Assembly (NCBI GenBank): GCA_002747035.1
Contig: PDRZ01000032.1
Span: 1-43,836 of the forward strand
Direction: 5' to 3'
Length of the DNA: 43,836 nt
Origin: Rhodobacterales bacterium
Lineage (GTDB): Bacteria; Pseudomonadota; Alphaproteobacteria; Rhodobacterales; Rhodobacteraceae
Part shown: positions 26,192 through 36,725 of the stretch, one piece after another
Position numbering within the stretch: the stretch's first letter is position 1
How the letters are laid out: each line of letters begins with the position of its first letter
The notes under the pieces: model-generated
What the model was told of the DNA's origin: nothing
What the model saw: only the letters and a program-made list of their open reading frames with translations
Database searches by the model: none
Program-made: the position numbers and the translations under genes

Positions 26192-26205
26192 TTGATGCGT
26201 GTCAA
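26192..26205. promoter_or_regulatory. FNR-type box for the universal stress protein gene
   Basis: TTGATGCGTGTCAA differs from the consensus at one position of the right half (GTCAA). It is centred about 68 bp upstream of the usp ATG and 32 bp from the ccoN box, so each divergent gene has its own site. Confidence 0.7.
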
Positions 26206-26266
26206 AGCACATTGGGAAGTTGGCCGTTATGCTGGGTCCAAAGTCACCCAATTTTCGGAGCGTAAC

Positions 26267-27106
26267 ATGGCCTATAAATCGATCTTGTCGGTATTGACCG
26301 ATTCTTCTCTTTCCGAAAACGTTATCGCCCACGCATCGGCAATCACGGAGTTCATTGACGCACATCTCGATTTGCTTTGCCTTGGCGTGGATCGTAGCCA
26401 GACTGGATATTACTATGCCGGGGCCAACGCGATGGTTTTGCAAGAGACCATCAACCGTGCGCAGGAAGAGGCGCAATCTCTTGAAGAAAAGGCCAAAACA
26501 CTGTTGGCGGGCAGCAACATCCGCTGGGCCACCGATGCCGGCGTATCACAGCTTGCGGATTTAGGACGTCATGTCGCCGCCCGCGCCCGTTTTTCCGATC
26601 TTTGCGTTCTTCCCAAGCCTTACGGGAAATCCCATGGTGCCGAAATCGAACCGATTGTCGAAGCTGCATTGTTCGAAGGGCAATGCCCTGTCCTTGTCGT
26701 TCCTGACGAAGGGAAACCGCGCCCGAAACCCAAACGAATCATGATCGGGTGGAATGAAAGCTCCGAAGCACTTGCCGCAGTCAAGGCGGCAATGCCGGTT
26801 CTGCAATACGCCGACACAGTGCATGTGGTTGTAATTGATCCCCCCACCCACGGCCCGAGCCGATCGGACCCCGGCGGGCTGCTGTCGCAATACCTGTCAC
26901 GCCACGGGGTGCGCTCCGAGATTGACGTTCTGTCCAAAACCTTGCCGCGTGTGTCGGATGTTCTGATTCGCCATGCGACCGACATGGATGCCGACCTGAT
27001 CGTCATGGGTGCCTACGGCCACTCCCGATTCCGCGAAGCTATCCTTGGCGGTGCCACGCGTTACATGCTTGAACAGGCGCAACTGCCCGTGTTCATGGCA
27101 CACTGA
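26267..27106 (+). CDS. universal stress protein, two tandem Usp domains
   Basis: The 279-residue cytoplasmic product contains two Usp domains (about 1-145 and 150-279). Both halves start like Usp (MAYKSILSVLTDSSLSENVI; PKRIMIGWNESSEALAAV). The second ends with the nucleotide-binding pattern GAYGHSRFREAILGGATRYML. The start at 26267 fits GGAG at seven bases. Divergence from ccoN, with its own FNR-type box, points to induction at low oxygen. Similar tandem Usp proteins often accompany anaerobic or respiratory genes. Confidence 0.9.
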   Translation: MAYKSILSVLTDSSLSENVIAHASAITEFIDAHLDLLCLGVDRSQTGYYYAGANAMVLQETINRAQEEAQSLEEKAKTLLAGSNIRWATDAGVSQLADLGRHVAARARFSDLCVLPKPYGKSHGAEIEPIVEAALFEGQCPVLVVPDEGKPRPKPKRIMIGWNESSEALAAVKAAMPVLQYADTVHVVVIDPPTHGPSRSDPGGLLSQYLSRHGVRSEIDVLSKTLPRVSDVLIRHATDMDADLIVMGAYGHSRFREAILGGATRYMLEQAQLPVFMAH

Positions 27107-27134
27107 CGCGTTTCGAAATAGTCATGTAAAAAGC

Positions 27135-27164
27135 TTGGGGCGCTGGCAATAAGCCGTGCCCCAA
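27135..27164. terminator. bidirectional hairpin between usp and fnrL
   Basis: TTGGGGC / GCCCCAA arms with an inner GGC-AATAA-GCC stem lie in the 67-bp gap between the convergent usp and fnrL genes. T/A-rich sequence flanks it on the left side. Confidence 0.5.
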
Positions 27165-27173
27165 CAACGTGGA

Positions 27174-27920
27174 TCACGCCAGCATACCACCATCACTGTC
27201 CTCCCCCGCCTCTTCCATAAGGCGTGCAAGACTCGGGATAGAGACGTGGCGTTTGCCCTCCAGTTTAATCACCCCATCGCGTTTGAGCGCAGAAATCTGT
27301 CGGCTAACAGTTTCAAGAGTGAGACCAAGATAATCCGCCATCGCCTCACGCGTAAGAGGAAGGTCAAAGGCCATAGCCTCTGTGGTTGAATTCTGATGAA
27401 GCGATGCATTCCGGTGGGCGATAATCGACAAAAGGCTCGCGATCTTTTCGCGGGCTGTCTTGCGTCCAAGGACCAGCATCCATTCCCGCGCGGCATCCAG
27501 CTCGTCCAACGTCATCTGCAACAGTCGCTGTGCAATATGAGGCGTGTGCTCCATCATCTGCTCAAACGGCTTCTTGCGGAAACAGCACATGACCAGATCT
27601 GTGGTCGCCACAGCGTCGTAAGCCGCACCATCGCGACCCGGACGCCCAACGAAATCGCCTGGCAACAACAAGCCAACCATCTGGGTACGTCCGTCCTCCA
27701 TGGTCTGCGTCAGGCTGGCAATGCCTGAAATAACCGAACCGACAAAATCCATCCGGTCGCCAGACCATATGATCGTTTGCCCGGCCTCGTAGTTGCGGTA
27801 ATATTTGAAGCTGTCCAGCTCATTCAGTTCGTCCATATCGCACCGCGCGCATACCGCACGGTGCCGAATCGGGCATTCACCGCATTCGTGCGGAACTTGG
27901 AAAGTCTTTTCTTCGAGCAT
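27174..27920 (-). CDS. fnrL: oxygen-responsive Crp/Fnr regulator FnrL
   Basis: The 248-residue regulator has N-terminal cysteines C13, C16, C24 and C27 and internal C112/C113, suited to the oxygen-labile [4Fe-4S] cluster of FNR. The cyclic-nucleotide-like core is followed by a helix-turn-helix (about 189-217) with E203-x2-S206-R207, the residues that read TTGAT half-sites. Matching boxes lie before ccoN, usp, ccoG and between fnrL and hemN, so its regulon is clustered around it and it probably controls itself. Confidence 0.95.
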   Translation of the reverse strand: MLEEKTFQVPHECGECPIRHRAVCARCDMDELNELDSFKYYRNYEAGQTIIWSGDRMDFVGSVISGIASLTQTMEDGRTQMVGLLLPGDFVGRPGRDGAAYDAVATTDLVMCCFRKKPFEQMMEHTPHIAQRLLQMTLDELDAAREWMLVLGRKTAREKIASLLSIIAHRNASLHQNSTTEAMAFDLPLTREAMADYLGLTLETVSRQISALKRDGVIKLEGKRHVSIPSLARLMEEAGEDSDGGMLA

Positions 27921-27938
27921 GGAATCGGTTTCGCGCGT

Positions 27939-27952
27939 TTGATCTGTGTCAA
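27939..27952. promoter_or_regulatory. FNR-type box shared by fnrL and hemN
   Basis: TTGATCTGTGTCAA has a perfect left half and a one-base change on the right. It is centred about 25 bp upstream of the fnrL start and 42 bp upstream of hemN. The short distance to fnrL would suit repression, and the distance to hemN would suit activation. Confidence 0.75.
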
Positions 27953-27987
27953 AGAACTAATGACATGTAGCTCCTAACGCTACGCGG

Positions 27988-29343
27988 ATGGCAACCAAAA
28001 CGCAACTTGCTGAATTGGGTCTATTTGACGCGAAAGTGCCTCGATACACCAGTTACCCAACGGCACCTCACTTCAATACGACCACAGGCGCTTCGGATTT
28101 CACGCGGTGGATACAGGAAATCGAACCTGATTCTCAGGTGTCTTTGTACATCCACGTGCCCTTTTGCCGTAGGCTCTGTTGGTTTTGCGCCTGCCGAACC
28201 CAAGGCACCCAGACCGACAAGCCGTTACACGCCTATCTTGAGACGCTCAAAACCGAAATCGCCATGCTGGGCAGGATTTTGCCAAAAGGCGTCACCTTGT
28301 CGCGGCTGCATTGGGGCGGCGGGACACCTACCCTGTTGACCGCTCCCATGATGCGCGAGTTGTCCGATGCGATCTTCGACGTTGTCCAAATGGCCCCGGA
28401 GGGAGAGTTTTCGGTCGAAATCGACCCGAACGAAATCGACAACGACCGTCTGGATGCACTTGCCCAATCGGGTATGAACCGGGCATCAATCGGGGTCCAG
28501 GACTTCCACGAAGAAATCCAGCAAACGATTGGCCGAATCCAAGGGTATGATATCACCCGCGACGCCGTGACCGAAATTCGCGCACGTGGCGTCAAATCGT
28601 TGAATACCGACATCCTGTTCGGTCTGCCGCACCAAACCAACGCCCGCATTACCGAAAGTGTTCAGAAACTGCTGGCACTGGCACCTGATCGGGTTGCTCT
28701 TTACGGCTATGCGCACGTGCCGTGGATGGCCAAGCGCCAGCAAATGATCCCCTCTGCCGCGCTTCCAACACCGCAGGAGCGGCTGCGGCTGTTTGAGACC
28801 GCACGCAAGCTTTTCCTGTGGGACAATTACGCGGAAATCGGAATAGACCACTTTGCAACACAAGAAGACGGGCTGGCCGTCGCTCAGAGAAACGGAACGC
28901 TTCGCCGCAATTTCCAAGGCTATACCGATGATACGGCCACGGCTCTGATCGGTCTGGGCGCATCGTCCATTTCAAAGTTTCCACAGGGCTTTGCCCAAAA
29001 CGCGCCTGCGACTTCCGCCCATACGGCGGCCATTCGCGAGGGTCGCTTTTCCACCGCGAGAGGCCACACATTCACCGAAGAAGACAAGCTGCGGTCGCGC
29101 CTGATTGAAGCGGTGATGTGCGATTTCCGGATTGATAGCGCAGAAATCCTGGGCTGTTTCGACATTACTCCGAACCGCTTGAAATCGCTTTATGCAGAAG
29201 CACAATCCGCGTTTCCGGGCCTGTTGAAAGTATCTGACATGGGCCTGTCAATCCCGACCAAGGCGCGCCCCCTGACGCGCATGATCGCGCGTGTGTTCGA
29301 CGCCTACGACCTGTCCAAGGCTGGGCACAGTTCGGCCATATAA
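27988..29343 (+). CDS. hemN: oxygen-independent coproporphyrinogen III oxidase
   Basis: This radical-SAM enzyme makes protoporphyrinogen IX without oxygen and supplies heme for the cbb3 oxidase at low oxygen. The 451-residue product has the cluster motif C60-x3-C64-x2-C67-x-C69 (PFCRRLCWFCACR), HWGGGTP, SVEIDPNEID and GVQDFHEEIQ as in HemN. Only a weak ribosome binding site precedes the ATG at 27988. It shares an FNR-type box with divergent fnrL and ends six bases before the convergent transporter operon. Confidence 0.95.
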   Translation: MATKTQLAELGLFDAKVPRYTSYPTAPHFNTTTGASDFTRWIQEIEPDSQVSLYIHVPFCRRLCWFCACRTQGTQTDKPLHAYLETLKTEIAMLGRILPKGVTLSRLHWGGGTPTLLTAPMMRELSDAIFDVVQMAPEGEFSVEIDPNEIDNDRLDALAQSGMNRASIGVQDFHEEIQQTIGRIQGYDITRDAVTEIRARGVKSLNTDILFGLPHQTNARITESVQKLLALAPDRVALYGYAHVPWMAKRQQMIPSAALPTPQERLRLFETARKLFLWDNYAEIGIDHFATQEDGLAVAQRNGTLRRNFQGYTDDTATALIGLGASSISKFPQGFAQNAPATSAHTAAIREGRFSTARGHTFTEEDKLRSRLIEAVMCDFRIDSAEILGCFDITPNRLKSLYAEAQSAFPGLLKVSDMGLSIPTKARPLTRMIARVFDAYDLSKAGHSSAI

Positions 29344-29349
29344 GCCGTT

Positions 29350-30939
29350 TCAGATCCTGTGGTCCAATGCTGCGGCCAACAGGGTGCGCGCATAGTCGGT
29401 TTGCGGGTTTTCAAACAACGCCTCGGCCTCTCCGGCCTCGACCACGTCACCCTGTTTCATCACGATCATCTTGTGGCTCATCGCGCGCACCACGTTCAAG
29501 TCGTGAGAGATAAACATATAGGCCAGACCATATTTCACCTGAAGATCCCTCAGCAGATCCACAATCTGGACCTGGACTGTCATGTCCAGGGCCGATGTCG
29601 GCTCGTCAAGCACCACCAGACGGGGCCGAAGGATCATGGCGCGGGCAATCGCGATCCGCTGACGCTGCCCCCCGGAAAACTCATGCGGATACCGGTCCAT
29701 CGTCGCGGGGTCCAGCCCGACCTCTTCCATGACCTCGGCCACCAGTTCGCGTTCTTTGCGCTCATCCGGGTTGCCATGCACGCCCAACCCTTCGGCGATG
29801 ATCTGTTCACAACTCATCCGCGGGGAAAGCGATCCGTAAGGGTCCTGAAACACAATCTGCATCTCGCGCCGTAAATCACGCAGCTTGCGAGTCGACCATT
29901 TGCGCACATCCTGATTGTCATAGGTGATCCCACCCTGAGAGGCGATCAGCCGCATGATGGCGAGCGCCAGCGTCGTCTTGCCCGACCCGCTTTCCCCGAC
30001 GATCCCAAGCGTTTCGCCCGACCGCACGCTGATCGTCGCCTCATTCACAGCTTTCACGTGATCGACGGTCCGTTTTAGAAGCCCTTTCTTGATCGGAAAC
30101 CAGACGCGCAAAGCGTCGGTACGAACCAACTCTTTCGCCTGCTCAGGCACAGGTGCGGGATGACCTACGGCGCGGGCCCCCAACAGCTTCTTTGTGTAAG
30201 AATGCTGTGGGTTGTCAAAGACCTCGGCCGTTGGGCCGGTTTCAACGATCTCGCCATCCTTCATGACACAAACCTTGTCGGCAATGCGTTGAACAACCCC
30301 AAGATCATGGGTGATGAACAGCAACCCCATGTTTTCGCTCGCCTTAAGTTCGGCCAGCAACTCAAGAATCTGCGCCTGAATGGTGACATCCAGCGCCGTT
30401 GTTGGCTCATCCGCAATCAACACGTCGGGTTTGTTGGCCAATGCCATGGCGATCATCACCCGTTGGCGCTGTCCCCCCGACATTTCATGCGGATAGGCAT
30501 TCAGACGACTTTCCGCGTTACGAATACCTACTTTGCCAAGCAGATCGAGAACGCGCGCCCGCGCCGCGTCGCCCACCAACCCCTGATGTAGCTCAAGACT
30601 TTCTGTGAGCTGTTTTTCAATCGTATGCAGCGGGTTCAGAGAGGTCATCGGTTCCTGAAAAATGAAACTGATGTCGTTGCCGCGTACCTTCCGCAGCATC
30701 CGCTCATCTGCGCCGATCATCTGTTGACCGTCATAGGTGACGCTACCCTCAACCTCTGCCGATCCGCCAAGCAGCGAGACAGTGGATAGGGCCGACACCG
30801 ATTTACCGCTACCGGATTCGCCTACCAGCGCTACGGTTTCACCCCGGTCGACGGTGAACGACACGCCTTTCACCGCTTGGTTCACCTTGCCGTCCTGCCG
30901 GAATCCGACGCGCAGGTCCTTTACCTCAAGCAGACTCAT
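29350..30939 (-). CDS. yejF: peptide ABC transporter, dual ATP-binding protein (YejF-like)
   Basis: The 529-residue protein contains two complete ATP-binding cassettes of the oligopeptide type. They have Walker A GESGSGKS (40-47) and GESGSGKT (315-322), and signatures MSGGQRQR and FSGGQRQR. Each cassette ends with an [11 protein letters not shown] / [11 protein letters not shown] type C-terminal segment. It powers import through the YejB/YejE permeases and overlaps yejE by four bases. In enterobacteria the Yej system takes up peptides and microcin C; the substrate here is unknown. Confidence 0.92.
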   Translation of the reverse strand: MSLLEVKDLRVGFRQDGKVNQAVKGVSFTVDRGETVALVGESGSGKSVSALSTVSLLGGSAEVEGSVTYDGQQMIGADERMLRKVRGNDISFIFQEPMTSLNPLHTIEKQLTESLELHQGLVGDAARARVLDLLGKVGIRNAESRLNAYPHEMSGGQRQRVMIAMALANKPDVLIADEPTTALDVTIQAQILELLAELKASENMGLLFITHDLGVVQRIADKVCVMKDGEIVETGPTAEVFDNPQHSYTKKLLGARAVGHPAPVPEQAKELVRTDALRVWFPIKKGLLKRTVDHVKAVNEATISVRSGETLGIVGESGSGKTTLALAIMRLIASQGGITYDNQDVRKWSTRKLRDLRREMQIVFQDPYGSLSPRMSCEQIIAEGLGVHGNPDERKERELVAEVMEEVGLDPATMDRYPHEFSGGQRQRIAIARAMILRPRLVVLDEPTSALDMTVQVQIVDLLRDLQVKYGLAYMFISHDLNVVRAMSHKMIVMKQGDVVEAGEAEALFENPQTDYARTLLAAALDHRI

Positions 30940-32042
30940 GAAAAGGTCTTTCTTGGATCAAACGCATCGCGGACACCTTCGAAGATGAAAACAAGCAGCG
31001 ACAGCATGACGGCAAAAGCAGTGAAGGCCGTGAAGGCAAGCCAAGGAGCCTGTAGGTTCTGCTTTGCCTGAAGTGTCAGTTCGCCAAGGGACGGGGCCGA
31101 AGATGGCAACCCGAAGCCCAGAAAATCAAGCGAGGCAAGCAAGGCGATCGTACCTGTCACGATAAAGGGCAGCATGGTAAGCGTTGCCACCATCGCGTTA
31201 GGCAACATGTGGCGGAACATGATTGTCGCGTTCCCCACTCCCAACGCCTTGGCCGCGCGCACGTATTCAAGGTTGCGCGCTCGCAGGAACTCGGCCCGTA
31301 CAACGCCCACAAGAGCGGTCCATCCGAACAGGACGGTGATGAATACCAACAGCCAGAAACTTCGCCCCAGAACCGCGAACATGATGATGATAACGTAAAG
31401 CTGGGGCGTCGCCCCCCAGATTTCGATCACCCGTTGAAAGATCAGGTCAACCCAGCCGCCGAAATACCCCTGAACCGCACCTGCGATAACGCCGATGACG
31501 CTTGCCAACACTGTGACGATCAGAGTGAACAGGATAGAGAGGCGGAAACCATAGATGACCCGCGCCAACACGTCCCGCTTGGTGTCATCGGTACCAAGCA
31601 GATTACCTTCGCCCGGCGGCAGAGGTGCGGCACCCGGGCGATCAACAGAGGTATCATAAGAATACGGAATAATTGGCCAGATCGCCCAGCCCTTTTCGAT
31701 CTCTTCCCCGCCAATCTTCCCGTCCTGCGCATCCGCAATGAAGGCTTCCGGTTCATCGAAACACTCCTCCAAACCGCCTGTTGCGATCAGGCATTGCACT
31801 TCCGGGTCGCGATAAATCGCTTCGGTTTTGAAGTCCCCGCCAAACGCCGTTTCAGGATAGAATTTGAAGATCGGAACAAAGTATTCGCCCCGATATTGCA
31901 CGAGAATTGGTTTGTCGTTGGCGATGAACTCGGCAAATAGACTGGCCCCGAACAGGATACAGAATATGATAAGAGACCAGAACGCGCGCCCGTTGCGACG
32001 AAAGTTGCGCCAGCGGCGTTGATTGAGTGGGGAAAGAGCCAT
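30936..32042 (-). CDS. yejE: peptide ABC transporter permease (YejE-like)
   Basis: The 368-residue inner-membrane permease begins SPLNQRRWRNFRRNGRAFWSL and has a long periplasmic stretch after the first helix that is characteristic of YejE (KPILVQYRGEYFVPIFKFYP). The EAA loop region is visible as RAAKALGVGNATIMFRHMLPN. It overlaps yejB by one base and yejF by four. Confidence 0.92.
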   Translation of the reverse strand: MALSPLNQRRWRNFRRNGRAFWSLIIFCILFGASLFAEFIANDKPILVQYRGEYFVPIFKFYPETAFGGDFKTEAIYRDPEVQCLIATGGLEECFDEPEAFIADAQDGKIGGEEIEKGWAIWPIIPYSYDTSVDRPGAAPLPPGEGNLLGTDDTKRDVLARVIYGFRLSILFTLIVTVLASVIGVIAGAVQGYFGGWVDLIFQRVIEIWGATPQLYVIIIMFAVLGRSFWLLVFITVLFGWTALVGVVRAEFLRARNLEYVRAAKALGVGNATIMFRHMLPNAMVATLTMLPFIVTGTIALLASLDFLGFGLPSSAPSLGELTLQAKQNLQAPWLAFTAFTAFAVMLSLLVFIFEGVRDAFDPRKTFS

Positions 32043-33133
32043 CAGCCTTCCCTCCGTTCGAAATCAATCCGTGGATCGACCAACACATACATCAGATCGC
32101 TCAAAATCCCGACGACAAGGCCGATAAGGCCAAAGATGAACAAGGTGCCAAACATCACCGGATAGTCCCGCGCCACAGCAGCCTCGAACCCCAACCGGCC
32201 AAGCCCATCGAGCGAGAAGATAGTTTCAATGATCAGGCTTGCACCAAAGAACACCCCGATGAACACGGCCGGAAAACCCGCGACTACGATCAGCATCGCA
32301 TTGCGGAATACGTGGCCATAAAGCACCTGGTTCTCGCTCAGCCCTTTGGCCCGCGCGGTCATGACATAGTGTTTCTTAATTTCGTCAAGAAACGAGTTTT
32401 TGGTCAACAAGGTCAGTGTGGCGAAAGACGCAATCGTCGAGGCAATCACAGGAAGCGCAATGTGCCAGAAGTAATCCAGAATCTTGCCAATCATGCTCAG
32501 ATCTTCGAACCCGTCACTGGTCAGGCCCCGCAACGGAAATATCCGCCAATAGGACCCACCGGCGAACAGGACCAGCAACAGGATCGCAAACAGGAAACCG
32601 GGAATGGCATAGGCCACGATGATCGCTCCACTTGTCCATGTATCAAACGCCGACCCGTCCCGAACCGCCTTGCGGATACCCAGTGGGATCGAAACGGCAT
32701 AGGCAATCAGCGTGGACCAAAGCCCCAGAGTGATCGAAACCGGAAGCTTTTCAAGAACCAGATCAATCACGCTTATCGACCGGAAATAGCTTTCGCCAAA
32801 ATCCAACCGCATGTAGTTGCCCATCATATTCAAGAACCGTTCCAGTGGGGGTTTGTCGAACCCGAATTCCTTCTCCAGTTCAGCAATAAACTCAGGTGGC
32901 AGCCCACGCGCGCCAGCGTACCCTTCATCGCCACCGGCGCTTGGCGTATCCACGCCCGCATCCTGTCCACCCCCAGCGAACCCCTCGAACACATCGCCCT
33001 GCCCCTGCATTTGGGCAATGATCTGTTCCACCGGACCGCCGGGCACGAATTGCACCAGGGTAAAGTTAATCACCATGATCCCAATGAGCGTGGGAATGAT
33101 CAACAACAACCGTCGAAGGATATAGGCTCCCAT
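32042..33133 (-). CDS. yejB: peptide ABC transporter permease (YejB-like)
   Basis: The 363-residue permease begins [24 protein letters not shown], the usual start of DppB/YejB proteins, and has the loop [25 protein letters not shown]. The periplasmic insert [20 protein letters not shown], after the first helix, is typical of the Yej subgroup. It follows yejA by seven bases. Confidence 0.93.
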   Translation of the reverse strand: MGAYILRRLLLIIPTLIGIMVINFTLVQFVPGGPVEQIIAQMQGQGDVFEGFAGGGQDAGVDTPSAGGDEGYAGARGLPPEFIAELEKEFGFDKPPLERFLNMMGNYMRLDFGESYFRSISVIDLVLEKLPVSITLGLWSTLIAYAVSIPLGIRKAVRDGSAFDTWTSGAIIVAYAIPGFLFAILLLVLFAGGSYWRIFPLRGLTSDGFEDLSMIGKILDYFWHIALPVIASTIASFATLTLLTKNSFLDEIKKHYVMTARAKGLSENQVLYGHVFRNAMLIVVAGFPAVFIGVFFGASLIIETIFSLDGLGRLGFEAAVARDYPVMFGTLFIFGLIGLVVGILSDLMYVLVDPRIDFERREG

Positions 33134-33140
33134 CCGTCGC

Positions 33141-35030
33141 TTACCTCAACGCGCCATCAGATTTCAGCCGGGCCGCCTTTTCGGGATTTGACCACCAGAA
33201 GTCCAACACACCAAGCGCAAAGGCAGGCATGTTGTCAGGATGCTCGTACATATCCCAATAGGCCAACCAATAGCTATCGTTATACCAGACCGGAATCATG
33301 ATCCGTTCATATCGCAGCGCCCGATCAAGCGCCATCAGGGCGACATGCTCTTCTTCCTTGCTCTGGGCCTGCAACGACACTTCGATAATTGCGTCAACCA
33401 GAGGACTGGCCAGCCCGGCCGGATTAAACAAGGAGAACGCCGCTTCCCTGCTGCCATACATTTGCATCAACCCAGTTCCGACTGAAAGGAAGGGGCGGTA
33501 TTGATCAAAGATCAGATCATAATCCTTTTCACGATTGCGCAGGGTGTATTGTGCCGGGTCGATCTTGTCGGTTTTGATGTCAACGCCCATGGCCGTCAGG
33601 TTCTTGGCAAAACCGTCGATCACCGCCGCCAGCGTGGCCGACCCGCTAGAGGCATAAGGAAATTCCAGCGTCATAAGCTCACCGGCAGCGTTGCGGCGTT
33701 TTCCGTCGTCACCGACGACCCACCCCGCCTCGTCCAACAGTTTCATGGCACGACGCAGGTTCTTACGGTCATTCAGCCGCTTTGCCTTGCTCTCATGTGC
33801 ACGCACCGCAGGTTCTGACAACATATCGTCCGGCACCAGATCGCCCAAGGATTTCAAGAGTGCAAGTTCAGCACCTTCAGGTGCGCCCATCGCCATATGC
33901 GGCGCGTTTTCGACAAAGGAATGGCGTTGCTTGAACAATCCGAACTGCAGCGATTCATTGGTCCATTCAAAGTTGAACGCCAGCGACAATGCCTCGCGCA
34001 CACGCTTGTCCTTAAGCGTATCACGCCCAAGGTTGAACACGATCCCTGTGGGCGTTGGGAGAGTTCGGTCAGGAATCTGGTCCAGCTTGACCCAACCCTT
34101 GTCTACAGCCGGAAACTCGTAGCCTGTCGCCCATTTCTTGGAATTTCCCTCGGCACGAAACGTGTACTCCCCCGCCTTGAACGCCTCGAACGCCGCAGCA
34201 TCATCGGCGAAATACTCGATCCGGATCACATCAAAGTTATGCCGACCCTTGTTGATGGGCAAATGCCAGCCCCAATACTCGGGATTGCGTTTGTAGATGA
34301 TGCGCCGATTGATTTCATAACTGTCCAGGACATATGGCCCCGACCCTGGTGCCGCATCCAGCCGGGGTTCATCCAGCCGCGCGCCGGTCTTTTCATACCA
34401 TGCTTTGGGCCAGATCGGGACGCCTCCCACCTGATCAATCAGGCTGCGGCGTGAAATGCCTTCTGCAAAAGTGAACTTGACCGTGTGGTCATCCAGCGCC
34501 TCACTGCTCAGCACCAGTTTCTTCACCGCTTGAGCATAGCTGGGCAACCCCTGCTCCAAAAGCAGGTTGTGTGAAAAGACCACATCATGGGCCGTGATTG
34601 GGGTGCCGTCGGAAAACTTCGCCTCGGGGCGCATGTGGAAGATGACCCATGTCTTGCCCTCATCATATTCCAGGCTGTGCGCAACCAGTCCATACGCCTC
34701 ACCAATCACATCTGCCGGAGCGCCTTCGCCTGTCGCTGGCATCTCGCCCAACAGGCTTTCATACACCATCCATGAATAGCGACCCGCCCGCCCCTTACGA
34801 CTGTAGGGGTTCATCGAATCAAACGTCCCCGGCGCGGACAGAGCAATTTCGCCGCCTTTAGGGGCATCCGGGTTCACGTAATCGAAATGAGTATAGTCCA
34901 CGGGGTATTTCAGGTTCCCGAAGAAGGAATAACCATGTGATTTGATCACCGTGCCTTCGGCCATGGCGGATCCGGCAAAGGCAAAGGCTGCCACTAACGC
35001 GGCGCGGGTGATACCGGCGATGCGAGTCAT
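33141..35030 (-). CDS. yejA: peptide ABC transporter substrate-binding protein (YejA-like)
   Basis: The 629-residue periplasmic protein of solute-binding family 5 has a signal peptide (residues 1-24, cleavage after AMA). It shows [42 protein letters not shown] and [21 protein letters not shown] strong AGGAGGAA ribosome binding site precedes the ATG. It is the first gene of yejABEF, which suits its high expected abundance. The ligand cannot be read from sequence. Confidence 0.93.
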   Translation of the reverse strand: MTRIAGITRAALVAAFAFAGSAMAEGTVIKSHGYSFFGNLKYPVDYTHFDYVNPDAPKGGEIALSAPGTFDSMNPYSRKGRAGRYSWMVYESLLGEMPATGEGAPADVIGEAYGLVAHSLEYDEGKTWVIFHMRPEAKFSDGTPITAHDVVFSHNLLLEQGLPSYAQAVKKLVLSSEALDDHTVKFTFAEGISRRSLIDQVGGVPIWPKAWYEKTGARLDEPRLDAAPGSGPYVLDSYEINRRIIYKRNPEYWGWHLPINKGRHNFDVIRIEYFADDAAAFEAFKAGEYTFRAEGNSKKWATGYEFPAVDKGWVKLDQIPDRTLPTPTGIVFNLGRDTLKDKRVREALSLAFNFEWTNESLQFGLFKQRHSFVENAPHMAMGAPEGAELALLKSLGDLVPDDMLSEPAVRAHESKAKRLNDRKNLRRAMKLLDEAGWVVGDDGKRRNAAGELMTLEFPYASSGSATLAAVIDGFAKNLTAMGVDIKTDKIDPAQYTLRNREKDYDLIFDQYRPFLSVGTGLMQMYGSREAAFSLFNPAGLASPLVDAIIEVSLQAQSKEEEHVALMALDRALRYERIMIPVWYNDSYWLAYWDMYEHPDNMPAFALGVLDFWWSNPEKAARLKSDGALR

Positions 35031-35185
35031 ATGCTCTTCCTCCTATTGTGGCTCTTGCTTCATGAGAGACCATCTATGATTAACACAAGCTAAATCCCAG
35101 CGCCCCTGACATTCAAGTTGAGAATGCGTGAATAGACCGTGAATTCAATGCAAGCTGACAGATTTCAGCGTATGACCCACACACG

Positions 35186-35219
35186 AAAAAGGCCGCCAGT
35201 TCAATCGAACGGGCGGCCC
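35186..35219 (-). terminator. rho-independent terminator after the cytochrome c gene
   Basis: On the minus strand, GGCCGCC and GGCGGCC arms with an inner GTTC-GATT-GAAC stem are followed by TTTTT. It lies 22 bases beyond the cytochrome stop codon and before the yejA promoter region. Confidence 0.85.
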
Positions 35220-35240
35220 CATGTCAGAAATTTTTGAATA

Positions 35241-35765
35241 TCAATTATCCAGGCTGTCGAGATAGGCGATCAGGTTGGCGCGGTCTTTTTCCTTTTTCAG
35301 ACCGGCAAAGCTCATCGTAGTACCGGGGGCCGCCTTCTTGGGAGAGGTCAGGAACACGTTCAGCGTTTCCGCATCCCACGCCGCGCCGGCCTGTTCCAAT
35401 TTGCCCGAATACCCGCCGAAATCGGTGCCACCAATGGGTCGTCCAACAACACCATAAAGCGAGGGGCCGGTTGCGTGTGCTCCGTCATCCAGCTTGTGGC
35501 AAGCCTTGCACTTGCCAAAAACCTTGGCCCCTTTGCCAACATCGGCAGCGGCAAGCAGTTCGGCAAAGGTCGGACCTTCTTCCGCCGCCTCTTTCGCGTG
35601 GTCGTCACCTTCTACTTCGATCACATAGGCTGCATGATGTTCGTCGCCGTGCCCGCCCGCACCAACGTGGTACAGCGCCTCGGCACCCCACTTGGCAAAC
35701 ATAAGCACCAGCAGCGATCCGCAAAATGCGCCGATAATCTTGGTGGAGGTCATGGTGTCAAACAT
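35241..35765 (-). CDS. membrane-anchored c-type cytochrome (CycM/cytochrome cy-like)
   Basis: The 174-residue protein has an uncleaved N-terminal anchor (IIGAFCGSLLVLMFAKWGAEAL, about 10-31), a flexible acidic/His-rich linker (35-65), and a class I cytochrome c domain with CKACH (86-90) and axial Met151. Such cytochromes cy/c552 carry electrons from the bc1 complex to cbb3 and aa3 oxidases. It is divergent from pheA and followed by a terminator. Confidence 0.9.
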   Translation of the reverse strand: MFDTMTSTKIIGAFCGSLLVLMFAKWGAEALYHVGAGGHGDEHHAAYVIEVEGDDHAKEAAEEGPTFAELLAAADVGKGAKVFGKCKACHKLDDGAHATGPSLYGVVGRPIGGTDFGGYSGKLEQAGAAWDAETLNVFLTSPKKAAPGTTMSFAGLKKEKDRANLIAYLDSLDN

Positions 35766-35894
35766 TGGCTCGTTTCCGTGTTCATAGCTATCGGCGCGTA
35801 TCTATCCGCTTCCCCTTGCACAAAGCAAGGTGTAGTTTCCGCGACCAATCGCCCTTTTGGGGTGCAAATTGCTCGTTTTGGACGGAAGTTAGTC

Positions 35895-36725
35895 ATGAAA
35901 ACACGTATCGCATACCAAGGGGAACCTGGGGCTTATGGCCATGAGGCCTGTGTGAAATATGACCCAAATGCGATTCCTGTACCCTGTGAATCTTTTGAAT
36001 CCGCCATTGAATCGGTGCAAAGTGGCGAAAACGATCTGGCAATGCTGCCGATCGAAAATTCGACCTATGGCCGCGTGGCAGACAATCATCGACTGATTCC
36101 CGACTGCGGCCTGCACATCATCGACGAAGCGTTCGTGCGGGTGCGTATCGCGCTCATGGCCCGTGCGGGCGTTACTCTGGATGATATCCGTACAGTTCGC
36201 GCGCACCCCGTTCTGCTTCCACAATCGGCAGCGTTTTTGAAACAACATGGTATACAGGGTATCGCCGCTGCGGACAGCGCGGGTGCTGCGGCTGACCTGT
36301 CTGCCGAGGACAAGCCGGGCGAAGGCGTCCTCGCCTCTGTCATGGCAGCCGAAACGCATGGGCTTAACGTTCTTGCCCGTGATATCGAGGATCACGGCCA
36401 CAACACCACCCGTTTTGTGATCATGAGCCGCGAACCAGACGTCACCCGTCGGGGGGAACTGGGCATGATGACCACGTTTGTCTTTGAGGTTCGAAACATT
36501 CCCGCCGCGCTCTACAAGGCGATGGGCGGTTTTGCGACCAACGGTGTCAACATGACCAAACTGGAAAGCTACATGGTTGACGGGTCCTTCACAGCGACCC
36601 GTTTCTACTCGGATATCGACGGTCACCCAGATGATGACAACGTGCGCCTCGCGTTTGACGAGTTGAAGTATTTCACTTCATACCTGAACATTCTGGGGGT
36701 CTATCCCGCAGCTCAAGCACGCTAA
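35895..36725 (+). CDS. pheA: prephenate dehydratase
   Basis: This enzyme converts prephenate to phenylpyruvate in phenylalanine synthesis. The 276-residue product begins KTRIAYQGEPGAYGHEA and has the catalytic TRF motif (172-174, NTTRF), LPIENSTYGRVADN, and a C-terminal ACT domain (about 190-275) with NGVNMTKLESYMVDG that would bind phenylalanine for feedback control. The start at 35895 is chosen because upstream in-frame codons run into the divergent cytochrome gene. Confidence 0.95.
   Translation: MKTRIAYQGEPGAYGHEACVKYDPNAIPVPCESFESAIESVQSGENDLAMLPIENSTYGRVADNHRLIPDCGLHIIDEAFVRVRIALMARAGVTLDDIRTVRAHPVLLPQSAAFLKQHGIQGIAAADSAGAAADLSAEDKPGEGVLASVMAAETHGLNVLARDIEDHGHNTTRFVIMSREPDVTRRGELGMMTTFVFEVRNIPAALYKAMGGFATNGVNMTKLESYMVDGSFTATRFYSDIDGHPDDDNVRLAFDELKYFTSYLNILGVYPAAQAR

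Noticed and set aside
32027-33301. A 424-codon open frame on the plus strand
   Set aside because: It is antisense to yejB and part of yejA, has no recognisable domain and has a composition typical of a shadow frame.
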